Below, in pieces: positions 23,175 through 35,300 of a DNA stretch of 64,000 bases. Under the pieces are notes generated by a model. It saw nothing but the letters and a program-made list of their open reading frames with translations, searched no databases and was not told the DNA's origin. Each line of letters begins with the position of its first letter. The stretch's first letter is position 1. The translations under genes were made by a program, and so were the position numbers. Source of the DNA: Membranipora membranacea (taxonomy: Eukaryota; Bryozoa; Gymnolaemata; Cheilostomatida; Membraniporidae); assembly GCA_914767715.1 (NCBI GenBank), contig OU612070.1, positions 24,168,025-24,232,024 of the forward strand, read 5' to 3'.

Positions 23175-24357
23175 TATAAGGGGACTTAGTATCGTTTGAT
23201 TTTCATTTTTGCGCACCAATGCTAAAAAAAACAACTTGTTTTTCGTTTTCTGTTGCACAACAACAAATCAACATATGAAAACCGAGTCAATTTTTATTTT
23301 GATTTTTTGAGTTTCATAATTGATGAAAATGAAAAATTTATATAAATCCAATTTTCATATTTCAACTTTCAATCACCAAAACAAAAATTAAGCTTAACTG
23401 CTACTGGTTAATTGACATTATCAACCATTTACTTAGCGGCCAACCAGCGTCAGCCCACCATCGTCAGCCAACCAGGGTCAGCACACCAGATGCAGCCCAC
23501 CGGTGGCACCCCAAGAGCTAACCAACAGCAGCATACCAGTAGCAGCACACCAGCTGCAGCTCACGAGCCGACGCCCACAGACTAGAGGCAGCACATAAGC
23601 GGCAGCCAACCCATCAGAGACGACAAGCTGAGCTTACAGTCAGCAACACACAATCGTCAGCAAACCTAACATTGGCAGCACACTGTGTACATAACAGGCA
23701 GCACAACAGCGGTAGCACATCAGTGGCAGCAATGATGTGCAGCATAAGATGGTGTGCAGCAACAATGGTGTGCGGCAGCACACCCAGCATAGGTATTATG
23801 CTGAACGTAAAATCGCCAGCACAACAGCGGCAGAACATCTTTGGCAACACACCAGCGGCAGCTCATGAACTAACTGCTGCCAACAACCGGCAGCCCACAT
23901 ACACCAACCAACCCACCATCGGCAGCTAACTCAACACATAATGGGCAGCACAGTAGCAGCAGCGCACCCTCATTGAAAGCACACTGTGCACATCAGCGGC
24001 AGCACACCTGAGGCCGCAAGCTTAACATACAGTTGCTATCAAACAAGCGGAAGCCAACATGCAGAAGCCAACAGGCGGAAGCCTAACAGCAGCAGCAACC
24101 TTCACGAGCAAGCACCTGCACCCCAGCACTGTAACATACATTGTGTGGCACAATACAGACAAGCCACACAGAAATATGAAAATAGGATTCATATCAATAT
24201 TTCGGTTTTCATCAATAAGAAAATCAAAAAAGAAAAATTGACTTTATTTTCATATTTTGATTTGTTGTTTTGGAACAAAAAACGGAAAACAAGTTTTTTT
24301 TTATTTTTTAGCATATGTGCAAGAAAATGAAAAACAAACAATACCTAGTCCCTTATA
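23175..24357. mobile_element. 1.18 kb long-TIR element in the 5' leader of gene 7
   Basis: Starts TATAAGGGGACTTAGTATCG and ends with its diverged inverted copy. The inverted similarity extends about 200 bp into each end. A 6-bp direct repeat TTCAAA flanks it (23169-23174 and 24358-24363). It lies between the TATA box and the start codon of gene 7, so transcripts must include it or splice it out. No transposase; the core is a minisatellite-like GC-richer array. Confidence 0.8.
23425..24160. repeat. Degenerate minisatellite core of the long-TIR element
   Basis: Loose repeats of motifs such as CAGCACACCAG, CGGCAGC and AACATACAG. This raises GC content well above the surroundings and produces incidental open frames on both strands. 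Confidence 0.6.
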
Positions 24358-24408
24358 TTCAAACAGGTGTTTACTTTGGAGTAGGAAAGGTCACAAAGAT
24401 CCTCTGAA

Positions 24409-24839
24409 ATGAAGCTGAGTGGTTCTCTGATTCTTGTTCTGATGGCGTGAGTATATTTATTTACACTGAGGATACTAGAATTATTTAATCTGAGTGGACA
24501 GGACCAGTTTAGAATATGGTGTGAAGAAAGTTACAACAGGTAAAAGCTGAAATCTAAACACTGCATTTTTTGATGAACTTGATATCCATAGATATCATTG
24601 TAATGTTCTAAACGAGGAATTTTTATTATTTCTCATTTTGTATCTATTTTGCAGCCCATCTCGCAGGTTATACATTATTATGCGTTATTATTTTGCCACT
24701 ATTAGGTCTTCGTGAACACAATTTATTGTAAACAATCAAATTAATCGTTTTTGATAGCAGTAGATTATTTCTGTACTTACATATCAATGTACTTACTTAC
24801 AGTCTCTTAGGAGGAGAATGGATATTGGTATCGGCAAAA
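24409..24839 (+). CDS. Array gene 7: signal-peptide exons only (partial)
   Basis: Exons 24409-24446 (38 nt) and 24803-24839 (37 nt) have good donors (GTGAGT both) and encode MKLSGSLILVLMA then LLGGEWILVSAK, the family signal peptide. Intron 2 begins with sequence related to gene 6 intron 2 (GGACATGATACT). I found no third exon before gene 8. Either the gene is truncated, or these are alternative first exons spliced to gene 8 exon 3 at 30782, which is in the right phase (0). The 5' leader is interrupted by a transposon. Confidence 0.5.
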
Positions 24840-25968
24840 GTGAGTTAACTTTTCTCCATTTTTATGATCAGAATATTGAAGTATAGCTATCCCTACAACA
24901 AAAATACAAATTGATGCATCTTAACAAAACATGAACATTTAGGGACATGATACTCTTTTCTGCCCTGCTATTACAGATTAAAATGCCAAAGAAGGTGCAA
25001 CCCCTCTATTTATTTCCCCTTTGAATTACGCGCAGACTATGTTGAAACATGTTGAAGTTTTCTCAGTGCTCCCAAAAGCAGAGCTAACACATCATTTGAG
25101 ACTTTCCAGCTAATTAGGCCTCAACTGACTTCAGTCCCAAATTGATTTCCAAAATTTTTTTAAATCTCGAATTACCTCAAATACCACAAACAAAAGAAAT
25201 AAGACGAAAGTCTGAGGCTTAGGAAAAGGAAGAACAACTGAGTTACTTCTCGTGAGTAGATATTCATATGCATTGTTAGGTCTGCTTCCATGTTTAAAGA
25301 TCAAACTTTGATGGGGCATTGTGCGTCCTAAATGATTGAATTGAGCCAGCACTGCATTCACTTTTCTTGATAGAAAAATGTAATGTCTATATTTATTTCA
25401 ATTAAATATTTGAATTAAAAATTTTAATTGGATAATTTTACTAAATTGCTGTATGTGTAGATAGATTCAACAGCATGATGGATATGGAAAGAGATATTTG
25501 GGAATGTTTAAACTTCATGAGTGAACAATAAAAATAGTCAATATTAAAAAGATATCATAATAATAATAATATATTATCTGCTCGGGTTCCTTCTTAATCA
25601 ATGCATTGGACTATAGCTATACCAGCTATTCAAGTAATAAACAAGGATCTACATTAATAGCATATTTGAATTTTAGCTACACAACGACGACGACGACGTC
25701 ACAACCGGGTTTTATGTCTTTTTACCCAGAATGCAATATATTAAGAATTATCCACCCATATTAAAACTAGAGACAACTCTTAAGTTCTCAAATCTAGATC
25801 AACCGATAGTGCCCTAGAGACAGATTTGGCAAACTGAAAAAAACAATTGAATTGTGCAAAGCATAATTTGGATTTCGAAGTAGTAGTCTTACCTATGGGA
25901 TTGCTGAATAAGATGACATCAATAATCAACTTTATGATGAGGATAGAAAAATAGTGATGATGTCATCA

Positions 25969-25971
<3 letters not shown>

Positions 25972-25999
<28 letters not shown>
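25972..25999. repeat. (TA)n microsatellite
   Basis: Fourteen uninterrupted TA-type dinucleotides. Confidence 0.9.
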
Positions 26000-26003
<4 letters not shown>

Positions 26004-27520
26004 ACTCAAATACAATTTCCAATTTGACAAATAACTCAAAATTATACATTTACATTTGGTTTTCTTTCCGTAAAATATAGGCGCATAAATAATTGAGGCG
26101 GCAATATAAACAACGAGTTTTCAATTCAATCCTTTGTACGGTACTTACCTATCTTGATGTGACGAATTAACAGGCAACGTAATTAAATCACAGATCAAAG
26201 CCACACTGCAGGGCGCTCTAGTTGGTCAGTTTTGATTGATGTGAAATGCACTGATTATTTGTTGTATATAACTTAGGCTGGTGTATTGTTGTTGGTTGAA
26301 GAATTTATATCTGGCAGAAACATTTAATAGCATGATATTCACATCTCACCAGTCTCATAGTCTGTGCAGATTATCCATACTAGGCAGAAAACACTTGATG
26401 TCTTGTCTCCAGTAGTGTTAATACTACTCGATTTGCTTGTTCTGACTTCCTGTAAACAGTTGTCTTCCTTGATGACACACAACAGCAGTGTGTGCACTGT
26501 GCTGCGCTCTCATTTCTGAATCACATGGGATGGTAGACTGTCAACAAAACATTACAGCTTCCGCAATCATAACCAATCACACTCAAAGGGCTCAGCACAC
26601 TGGGAGGTAAAATAATCTACGGATGTTACGCAAGTAAACCCATTTTCATATGTCATACATTCATACAGCAAGCCTCAGCATGCTACTAAGATTCTTTTAA
26701 AAGAACTTCCTTCCTTATAATGTATCAATGAAACGGTCGGGATTGATTTCGTTTCACCATTAATCAGTGCTAAAAATATATAGATAAACAGCCACCATCG
26801 CTGATTCAAACAGCCTGTTAGTCTTGGCAGTAAATTTAATTTGTCCTACACCCTTAAAGTGACCCATACCTCTCATTACATTTACACAACATTCAGCCAC
26901 TTCAACTCAATGTGATAGAAAGTTCATGATCTACTGTTACCTATCTGATAGCTCAGTCAAATTGTATTGCAAAATTTCACCTTATGCTTACTTGAGGGGT
27001 AGGAATCTTACCCTGGTGATCTCAACTAGAGTTAAAGGAATCTCAGGCTTTTTTAGCTAGATTAGGCTTAATCTTATGACTCATCCTGCAGGTGGCCTTC
27101 TTCAAAGGTTTTTACAATTATTGTGTGAAGCGATCCTGGTCTTGAACCACGACGACTCCGATGCGAGGTAGTGGCATAAAATTATCATCCACTCATCAAT
27201 GAGTGGTTGTTAATCTAATGAGACTAACTGGCACTGGAGTCGTCTGAGCACTTAGGCTAGAGCCTTAGACAAAGACAGATAAAATATCAGGAAATGCTCC
27301 TTTCTGGCTACTTAGCAGTGTGGTATGTGGTAAAGTGGTTGAGGAAGATTGACTTGAGGTAACCAAATATGTAGAAGTGTGCTTAGTAAATTAGATGCAC
27401 CTACAATCATTCCTACATATGTCAGAAAAACTCTGAAGCAATTTAGTCGCCAAGAACCATTAATTAATTTTGACAGCTTTATGCCCCTTTCCTGTATGCA
27501 CAGGGCGTAGTTTAGTTTAG

Positions 27521-27548
27521 GTAGGGGGTAGGGGGTAGGGGGTAGGGA
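27521..27548 (+). repeat. G-run repeat (GTAGGGG)n
   Basis: Four closely spaced runs of three or more G separated by TA, a pattern that can form a G-quadruplex. Not a canonical telomere repeat. Confidence 0.6.
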
Positions 27549-27974
27549 AGGTGCAAATCCTTGAGGGTGTGAAGAAACACCAGGTTGGGTATTGTAAGCT
27601 CCTCCTGAGTCCCCTGTGCCCAGCCTCCAATATAAAGAGCAAATGGAAGTCCCAAATGAGCTGATTCTGACATGGAATATTCAATTATGCCATTTTTAGG
27701 CCACTCTATTCAGCATTCTAGGGGAGGCAGAGCGCCCCTGCTTCCCCTATAAATACAGGCCTGAATTGCAGATTAAATATACTTGAAGTCAAGATAAGTT
27801 CAAGTATGATGAGGAAGTAGGATGGTGTATAATTTATTGGGTGAATAAAATTTATATCAGAGCGACCAATCGGACACATCTCCCTACACTGCTACACAGA
27901 GAGACCTCTCAAGCATTTACCTGAGACCTTCATTTCGTTATGTCTCGTTTCGTTTTGTCTCGAGTAAGACCGTT

Positions 27975-28125
27975 TCAATTTCTGAAGATTATGAGCATGT
28001 GCCAGTCCAGTCCAGGCCAAGTCAGGTAATACTAGACAAACAGTGCTCTGGGTGGGGCTCAAACCCAGGACCATTTGATTCCAAGTCACACGCCTCTAGC
28101 ACTGAGCTATCCAATTCCTTTGATT
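27975..28125 (-). mobile_element. tRNA-derived SINE-like element
   Basis: On the minus strand GGATAGCTCAGTGCTAGAGG (A box) and GGTCCTGGGTTTGAGCCCC (B box) form a tRNA-like head, followed by a short body. No paired acceptor stem, so not called a tRNA gene. Confidence 0.5.
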
Positions 28126-29360
28126 GACAATCAGTTTCGGATCTTATTAAGCGTGGGCTCAGATCTGGATACTTGTCTCAACAGGTAGAATATTGTAGTG
28201 CTGACTAAGCTTGGCTGCATTCAGATCATTGATATCAAGCTTTATTCCGGTTGTGCCAGGACATATTTTTAGGAAAAATGATTCAAAACTAGGAAACTGT
28301 GAGGCATGAAACCCTTTATATCTAGTAACAGGTACGCGTGTAAGGGACACACTCTGGCATAAATTGTTTAAGATTTTCATAGAAGGGAGAAGTTGTGACC
28401 CACTTGTGCCCAGACAATAGTTATAAACAAAAACAGATACAAAAATAGAAAACCGTGAGACATTACACTCTTTGTATCTAAAAGGTGTAGGAGAAAATGT
28501 GTGCATAAATCATTTGAGATATTTTATGAGGCAGAAAAGTTGAGGTAAATCGATATTTAAGATATAATCTGATTTTATCATAGTGTATGAGGTAGCTTGA
28601 GGACCCAAGCTGTTTTAATTTTGAGTTGGGGTATTTGATGATGAGCCCGCTAATACCTCTGATCAGAGCAGCTCAGGCACTCAAACCAAAATAGCATTTC
28701 CTGTTCTTCTGATTGATAATCAATCTTGTTTTCGCCTGTCAATATCATGAAGACACGTGAGACACAAATCAAAACAAAATTTACATATTGTATGCCTCCT
28801 CACAAGCATGTCATCATTTAGAATTGGTTAGTATTGGCAGGTGGGAGGTGATCCAAGCCTACCTGAAGAGTAATTCCAGTGTAGTGTGAGCTCCCTTAGT
28901 CTTTTGCCTCCTCCCCCCCCCCCCAATGATGATGTTTGATTTTGAATTTTGTATATATAACACAGAGGAAGGATACAGGAAAATCTGTAAGGCTATTTAG
29001 GATTCATATCAGCACCATCTTTGAGAAACTGTGAGGGTCGGAAATTAGTTTATTTATTTAATTAGTCCAGCTTCCCCTCTGTAGATTGATGCGGTGCTGA
29101 TAGTTGACAAGGTGATCGTGATGTGACAGGCACTTAATCAGGAAGAGGGAAGAAATTTTAATACCGATATCTTCCCGATAAAACTGTTAATGCCAAAAAA
29201 AGGAAGCCATAAATGTCAATCATTCAGCTAATTATAGCAATTAAATGAAATATAAATACATGAATCCATAGCGGAGGGGTTTCACACCTGTATTTGCTCG
29301 AGGGACGTCAGCTTTATCTATATTCATCATTAACTGTAATATACCACTGGACTAGTGAAA

Positions 29361-31525
29361 ATGAGGGACTATCTGAATCTCTTCGCTGTTCTCTTTGTGT
29401 GAGTTAAATTTTTAACTACTGTTCTTTGCTGACGATTTGAGGATCATGTTGAAGATGACCTATTTTCCAATTCTAATCTCTTCGAGATTATCCTTTCTTG
29501 ACTTTCTGAGACAAACGTTATAATTCTCACACTTACGCTCTGTCAATCGATCGAAATATTTTGAGCTGAATTGAAGTAAGACAAACATATATTTTGACCT
29601 GATGAGGAAATGGTTTTTAGCGAATTTGTAAAATAACTTGTAATTGATATGCTCAACTAATACAACCGATTCCACTGTGCAAAGGAGACCCTGAATTCTG
29701 GTTAGTAGGTCACACGCAAAACAGCCAGCTTGTATTAATCGTATTGTATTAATCATCAGTTGTGATTCCAATTTACTGTGACTGACAAACATCACCTTTG
29801 ATATTAGATTACTAGGTTACCAGTGTTACCAGCCAAAATAAACCAAACAGCAAAAATGCAATACAGGAGGTTCTCTTTATGTCCCCTGTAGGACTCCTGA
29901 GTATACTAAGATACTCAGCCTATAAAATGATGTATCTACTTAATTTGTTAAAGCAGAAATGACCATACATAGTTTTAAAGAGGTCAGCAAGTTATTCAAG
30001 CTCGTAGGTTTTCAAGATGCTCACATATTCACTGAAATGTTAACAATTTTTTGAAAAATTGATTTTTGATTTTGAAGTTGCCCCTCAACCATAGGCTCTA
30101 AGTCAGCAATGGAAGCAGTCGGTTTAAAAAACTATATCCACTCTCAAATGATCTAGTAATATTATGGATGATCACTCACATTTTAATGAGCATTCCTCAT
30201 ATCTCATACCTGCACATCTCCTTCCACTTCCAGTGGGGGAGATAAAGCCTGGGAAGTCCGCATCCAGACCCACTCACATTATTTTGACTGAGCATTCCAA
30301 AGGTAAAAAATATGTATATATGTCGTTTCTACTATACGTGCTTGTTATACGTTGCAGTGTCCTTGGAGGGGAATGGCTTCTGGTGGCTGCACAAAGGGTA
30401 AGTCCATGAGCATAAAGCTATCGTTTGTTTACATGCTTATTGGTAAGTATAAGGCCAACTCTTTGATTGATATTTATACAGTGCTCAAACTGTTTAGTAA
30501 TTGGCCCACAGATTTTATTTCTTTCCATGATGCATGGAAATGAGCAATATAAATTCAGATTAAATTCACTATATTTAGACTTTGTTGATTGTAACAAAAG
30601 ATTGATCTATTGAGATTTCAAAGTATGATGGCCGATGAAATGGGATGCGGCTTTGTTTATCTGTCATCAGACCTTTTGCCATTGACCAAAAATTCAGCAG
30701 GTGTACAGTTGGGATCAGATGCTTACTGAAAGCATCGATGTGTTTAAACCATTCCATCTGTTTACATTTGACGCTTCACAGGATGGTAGTGGAGGTCACA
30801 GCTTTAATCGACCTGGTCAGATATCAAGTCTTGAACGTAGAAGACAGGAAGCTGCTGCTGCTGCCTTGCAAGCTACTACAACTACTGTTCTGCCTCCTCC
30901 CCCGGGACAGCCAGGTGCCGCAGGACCTGATGGTGCCCTGCCAGAGCAGCCTGGACAGCCAGGTGATGCAGGATTTGGTGGTATCCCAGGACTGCCAGGT
31001 GATCAAGGACCAGCAGGACCTGTTATTAGACAGCCAGGTGCCCCAGCGCAACCAGACGCTCCCGCAGCACCTACTCCAAGACTGCCAGGTCTCCCCGGAG
31101 CCCCTACTTTTATACCACTTGCTTTGTCAGATGGACCTGCAGCACCACCAATGAATGTCACTGGTGGGTTTGACAACACTCATAATACCTATCAGTATAT
31201 TAGGCCTACATTCAAATTTAAAAAAGTGATCAAGATGGAGAGGTCTGTTGCATCTCTGTACAGTTACTAAGTTCTAATATCACATGTCAAATCATCAGAT
31301 ATAGTATTTTAAGCTGCAGGAAATTGTGAAAAATAATACAGTATACCTGTGCATTATGCCTGCTGCCATGTTTATGTTACAATTTTGTCGTTTGTTTTAG
31401 ATCCAGTATCAAATTCCACAACTCCTCAGATGAAAGAGACAACAGCTCCCCAGATCAAAGACACAACAACTACTGATAGAACAATCAAGCAACAAAGAAC
31501 ATACGGCCTTTATTATGGATACTAG
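29361..31525 (+). CDS. Array gene 8: secreted protein with expanded collagen-like segment
   Basis: Exons 29361-29398 (38 nt), 30358-30397 (40 nt), 30782-31163 and 31401-31525; about 194 residues. The signal peptide is MRDYLNLFAVLFV then VLGGEWLLVAAQ. Exon 3 keeps the family start (GHSFNRPGQISSLE, then an Ala-rich segment). It then runs into interrupted Gly-X-Y repeats (GQPGAAGPDGA, GQPGDAGFGGIPGLPGDQ, GLPGAP) over about 80 residues. Exon 3 ends in phase 1 (ACT G, GTGGGT). Exon 4 is Thr-rich (TTPQMKETTAPQIKDTTTTD), like the TTR region of genes 1-5, and at 125 nt is the same length as the matching exon of gene 2. It ends YYGY-TAG, and the stop would persist even if the GTAAGT at 31523 were spliced. 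Skipping exon 4 would join 31833. Confidence 0.65.
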
Positions 31526-31832
31526 TAAGTACACAGCCTATGGCCAAAACAGGAAGCACACCCATAAATAAAGCAAATTTGTTCAGTATGAAATAAATAT
31601 TATACATTAGTTGTTTGCTTGGACAGGTCATGGAAAAGTCAGAAGGCAGGTAGTAGGGTGATAAAATGATCATGAGAGTTTTTAAGAACGTCAATTATCT
31701 TCTGATGCTGCCCAATATAGTAAGGTGAAATATTAACAATTCTAAGCTAAACGCATCGAGAGATACCTGATAAAAAGCAGGCCTTGTGATGAATGTTACA
31801 CATATATGATGTTGATTGTGATTTTGTTACAG

Positions 31833-32302
31833 ATGGAGTTGAAGATAGAGACTCCATGCAGGACACAAAACACATCAAGAAAATAAATGACAACTGTGCA
31901 CAGCCACCTGCAACTACCTATATCTATCACTGTCGTGATATTACTCTCATACATCATAACGTGACCATAACTCGTTTTTGTTGAACCCTTAATAAGAAAG
32001 AAAATTTAAGCAGTCTACTAAATGATAACATCAGTTCCAAATAAAATCAACTAATTATATTAACCATAGCGCACTACTGCTACTTTTTCAAATTGATGTG
32101 TTTTAATTGTGATGCAGCTTTATTTGTACAACAATGGTGGGAGGATGTTATCTTTGCTGCAGTCAGAGCATGTGATTTCTTAGAATCTTATGCCTACCGA
32201 GAAAAAATAAATCATTCAGTAGACAGTATCTGGTGGTATACATTTGATACAGCATTAAATGTGAACATCCATAAGCCTGCTCAGGTGTTTTACTTCCTGT
32301 AG
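31833..32302 (+). CDS. Possible alternative 3' exons of gene 8
   Basis: 31833-31984 follows a good acceptor and is open in phase 1, the phase left by exon 3. It encodes NCAQPPATTYIYHC, echoing the C-x9-YIRC motif of genes 1-5, and stops at 31982. 32118-32302 is another phase-1 open exon (VQQWWEDVIFAAVRACDF) with an acceptor and a TAG stop. It could follow if the weak donor GTGATA inside the first exon is used. It would overlap the 3' end of the convergent dehydrogenase gene by 13 bp. Both are hypotheses. Confidence 0.35.
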
Positions 32303-35300
32303 CGGTTTATTTTGGGTAACTTGACGTGCTGCTCTCCGCCACTGAACATTTCTAGCAGAAGAAGGTACGCCTTCGATGGCAAAAACCTAAAACAAGAAAT
32401 CAGAGCATTATGTTAACAACAAATATATCCAACCTGTGACCCAAGAAAATACACTTTCTTGCTCTCCTCGCTTGGCAGTGTAGTCTATCACAATTCAAAT
32501 GAATTGATGGATTCAAATTGATATTTGGTATCTATCAATCTGTAGTCAAGGATATCCTATGCTTGCTCAAATATCAAATTTATATTTTGCTTTTCCTTTC
32601 TTGGTTCGTACATTGATAATGATCTGCAATGATGTTCTTACGATTCGGACTATGCTTATGAAAGTTTTTATGTTGAGCCATTTACCTGTTGAGAAATAGG
32701 ATTGCGTGGATCGCTCTCGGGCAGACGAGTAGTTCCTCATTTGTTCTGATTGAGTCTACTATCTTCTCAGCTAGGTACTCTGGTGTACATGGAGGAATAG
32801 GGAATGGTTCTCTGTAGAGGAAATGAGTAATCACATCAATACCGACATGATTTTAATCGGTAGGATAATAGTCAATAAATAACCAAAGCCGTTGATTAGC
32901 TGCCAATGGAGGGTATAACCAATTAGAGGAAAATTTCAAGTCGATCAATCCAAATCAATCTGCCAATCACAAATAGTCTTACTTTGGGATATTTGATGAT
33001 ACTATTAACAATAACTTCCTCCTTGCTTTGATTGATGTAGGAGTTATCTGAACTTACTCGCCGTCCCTCATATGATAAGATCTCTTAGCGAGGGGCGTGT
33101 CCACTGTACCAGGACACACCCTGGTGACTGTGATATCTTTCTTCATAACTTTGAGCTCAAAATCCAGCGCTTCCAGAAACCCTGTGTCAAATCAGAAGCA
33201 CACTTTAAAGCAAAGTTATCCGTGATGTAGCTGATACTGGCTGCGTTTTAATTATTATGCTGAGATTATCCCCCAACCCCCATGCCGCTGGTTGTCTCAA
33301 ATAGGTTAAATATTGTTTTAGTTGACTGCTTGCATCCAAGTTTGAGTTAAACAAAGATAAAGTGCTTAGATTTAATAAATGCACCTACAAATACTATATA
33401 TAAGTTTACCATCAGGTTCAGTTGGACAAAGGGCAATGTTTCACAAAGGTCGTAACAGTGATATTTACCAATACAGCCATACTTGCTGCTGCAGTAGGCG
33501 GACATAGTAGGCACAGTTATCAGCCCTAGCATGCTTACTATTCCTACAATGTGTCCATGGTTTTTCTTAATCATTGCTGGTAGGAAGGCTTTCACAGTCT
33601 AAAAATATCACCAAAGTGTTTTTTGAATTATTTATAATTGTTGGTTTAGGCTAAATATAATTAACAACAACATACACAAGATGTAAGACCAGCCAATCGA
33701 TTACACTGATGATATTTATCTGCATCACATCATGACTAACTTCAAAGCAATAGGTCAGACAATTAATAGATACAAAGCAGAAATATGTGTATTATGAGTT
33801 GTCCAACCCTTGTTTATGAAAAGACAACTGAAACCTTATTAATTGGATGAGTTTTATATTTTCAGAGCTGAGGTTCAGGTAAGGTTTTGCATTCATTCAT
33901 CACTGAACCAGGTATAATGTGTATGCCAGGCACTGCTGTTCTTCCGTAGTTATATTGATCACCAACATGTTGTCAATAATCCCATAATGCACTATTAATA
34001 TCGTTATTACTCCTTGCTTTTACAGAAGTAAGCATGTTGTCTAAGTATTACTTTACCGCTTTGCTGGTAATCAGTTCGATTCTTACCCAGAAATTTGATA
34101 TTGTGTTGATCTGCAAACACTTTTCAATATGTTCATCAGCTAGCTCCAAAACAAAACTCTGATCGGCAATCCCTGCATTATTTACTAGTATTGTCACATC
34201 GCCTACCTCGCCGCGAACCTGGAAAATTGAACAAAACAGAATTTTCCCATCATTACCGATTTCTACGAAAATTTGACATGTGATATCTGTCAGTTACACA
34301 ATTATCCAAAGTCACGCATTCCTCAGGGCTTGGGTTGTAACCTAAGACATGGGACACAATTCATGCCTGTAAATAGTCATCAAAGAAGATTTCATCATTC
34401 GAAGTTGAGTACTACATTTAAAAAAGATGTGGGGAACCCATAACTCATGTAGCCTTGTCTTGCGGCTTCTATTTTCGTTTTGGAGGAAACCCCCAAAAAC
34501 AAAAAAGTAGCCGAATGACAAGGCTATAACTCATGTGCATACATAGTCAGAATCCCCAAGACTCTTGCCCCCTCCGACGGCTCCCCGTGCCGGGGCAATG
34601 TTTGCACATGAGTTGACATTGTTGCGTGACAAGACTTTATAACATTTGTGTCATGCAAATTTTCCATCCTGAACATAAAGATACTTTGGGGTTATTTGTG
34701 TAACTTTTACACCTATTTAGCCTGATGAATGTCTAGATATTTAGAGATAGTGGTACTTCACTGTTATCAAATTCCTCCTTAGTTGATATACTAGGGACAA
34801 ATAATTTAAAACATTATCAAATTCCTCCTTAGTTGATGTATTAGAGACAAATAATTTAAAACATTATCAAATTCCTCCTTAGTTGATGTACTAGGGACAA
34901 ATAATTTAAAACATTATCAAATTCCTCCTTAGTTGATGTATTAGAGACAAATAATTTAAAACATTATGCTGTTTGTTGCCAAAGCATCACCGCACTGGTT
35001 ACCAATATGGTTATTACTTTGTTTCAAAATCACAGTAGTCCAGGTGATCTGTCTGTAAATTATCTTAAAATGGAAAAAACTTATGGTGGGTGGACCAATG
35101 GTTAATTGATTATCTTCTAGTATAGCAGGTATATCAACTATATCATTGTCAGACGCCCCCTTATATCTAGGTATATGTACTGTGGGGGTAGGAAAACATA
35201 GTTTTTCTTGCAACAAGAAGCTGAAAAAGTCTTCTGGTTGAAGGAAGCTGAAAAAAAGGGAGGAATAAGGGAGATAGGGAAGAGGTGGAAAATACCCCTA

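Larger units (their letters stand above)
24840..29360. other. 4.5 kb without a supported gene
   Basis: AT-rich sequence between the signal exons of genes 7 and 8, with a TA microsatellite, a G-run cluster and a minus-strand tRNA-like SINE. A (GAC)n-like patch lies near 25,683. If genes 7 and 8 are alternatively spliced together, this is intron. Confidence 0.45.

Noticed and set aside
23614-24330. Several open frames at 23.6-24.3 kb
   Set aside because: They lie inside the low-complexity core and terminal repeats of a transposon.
34764-34968. CRISPR-like array
   Set aside because: Direct head-to-tail repeats without unique spacers, in a eukaryotic intron.
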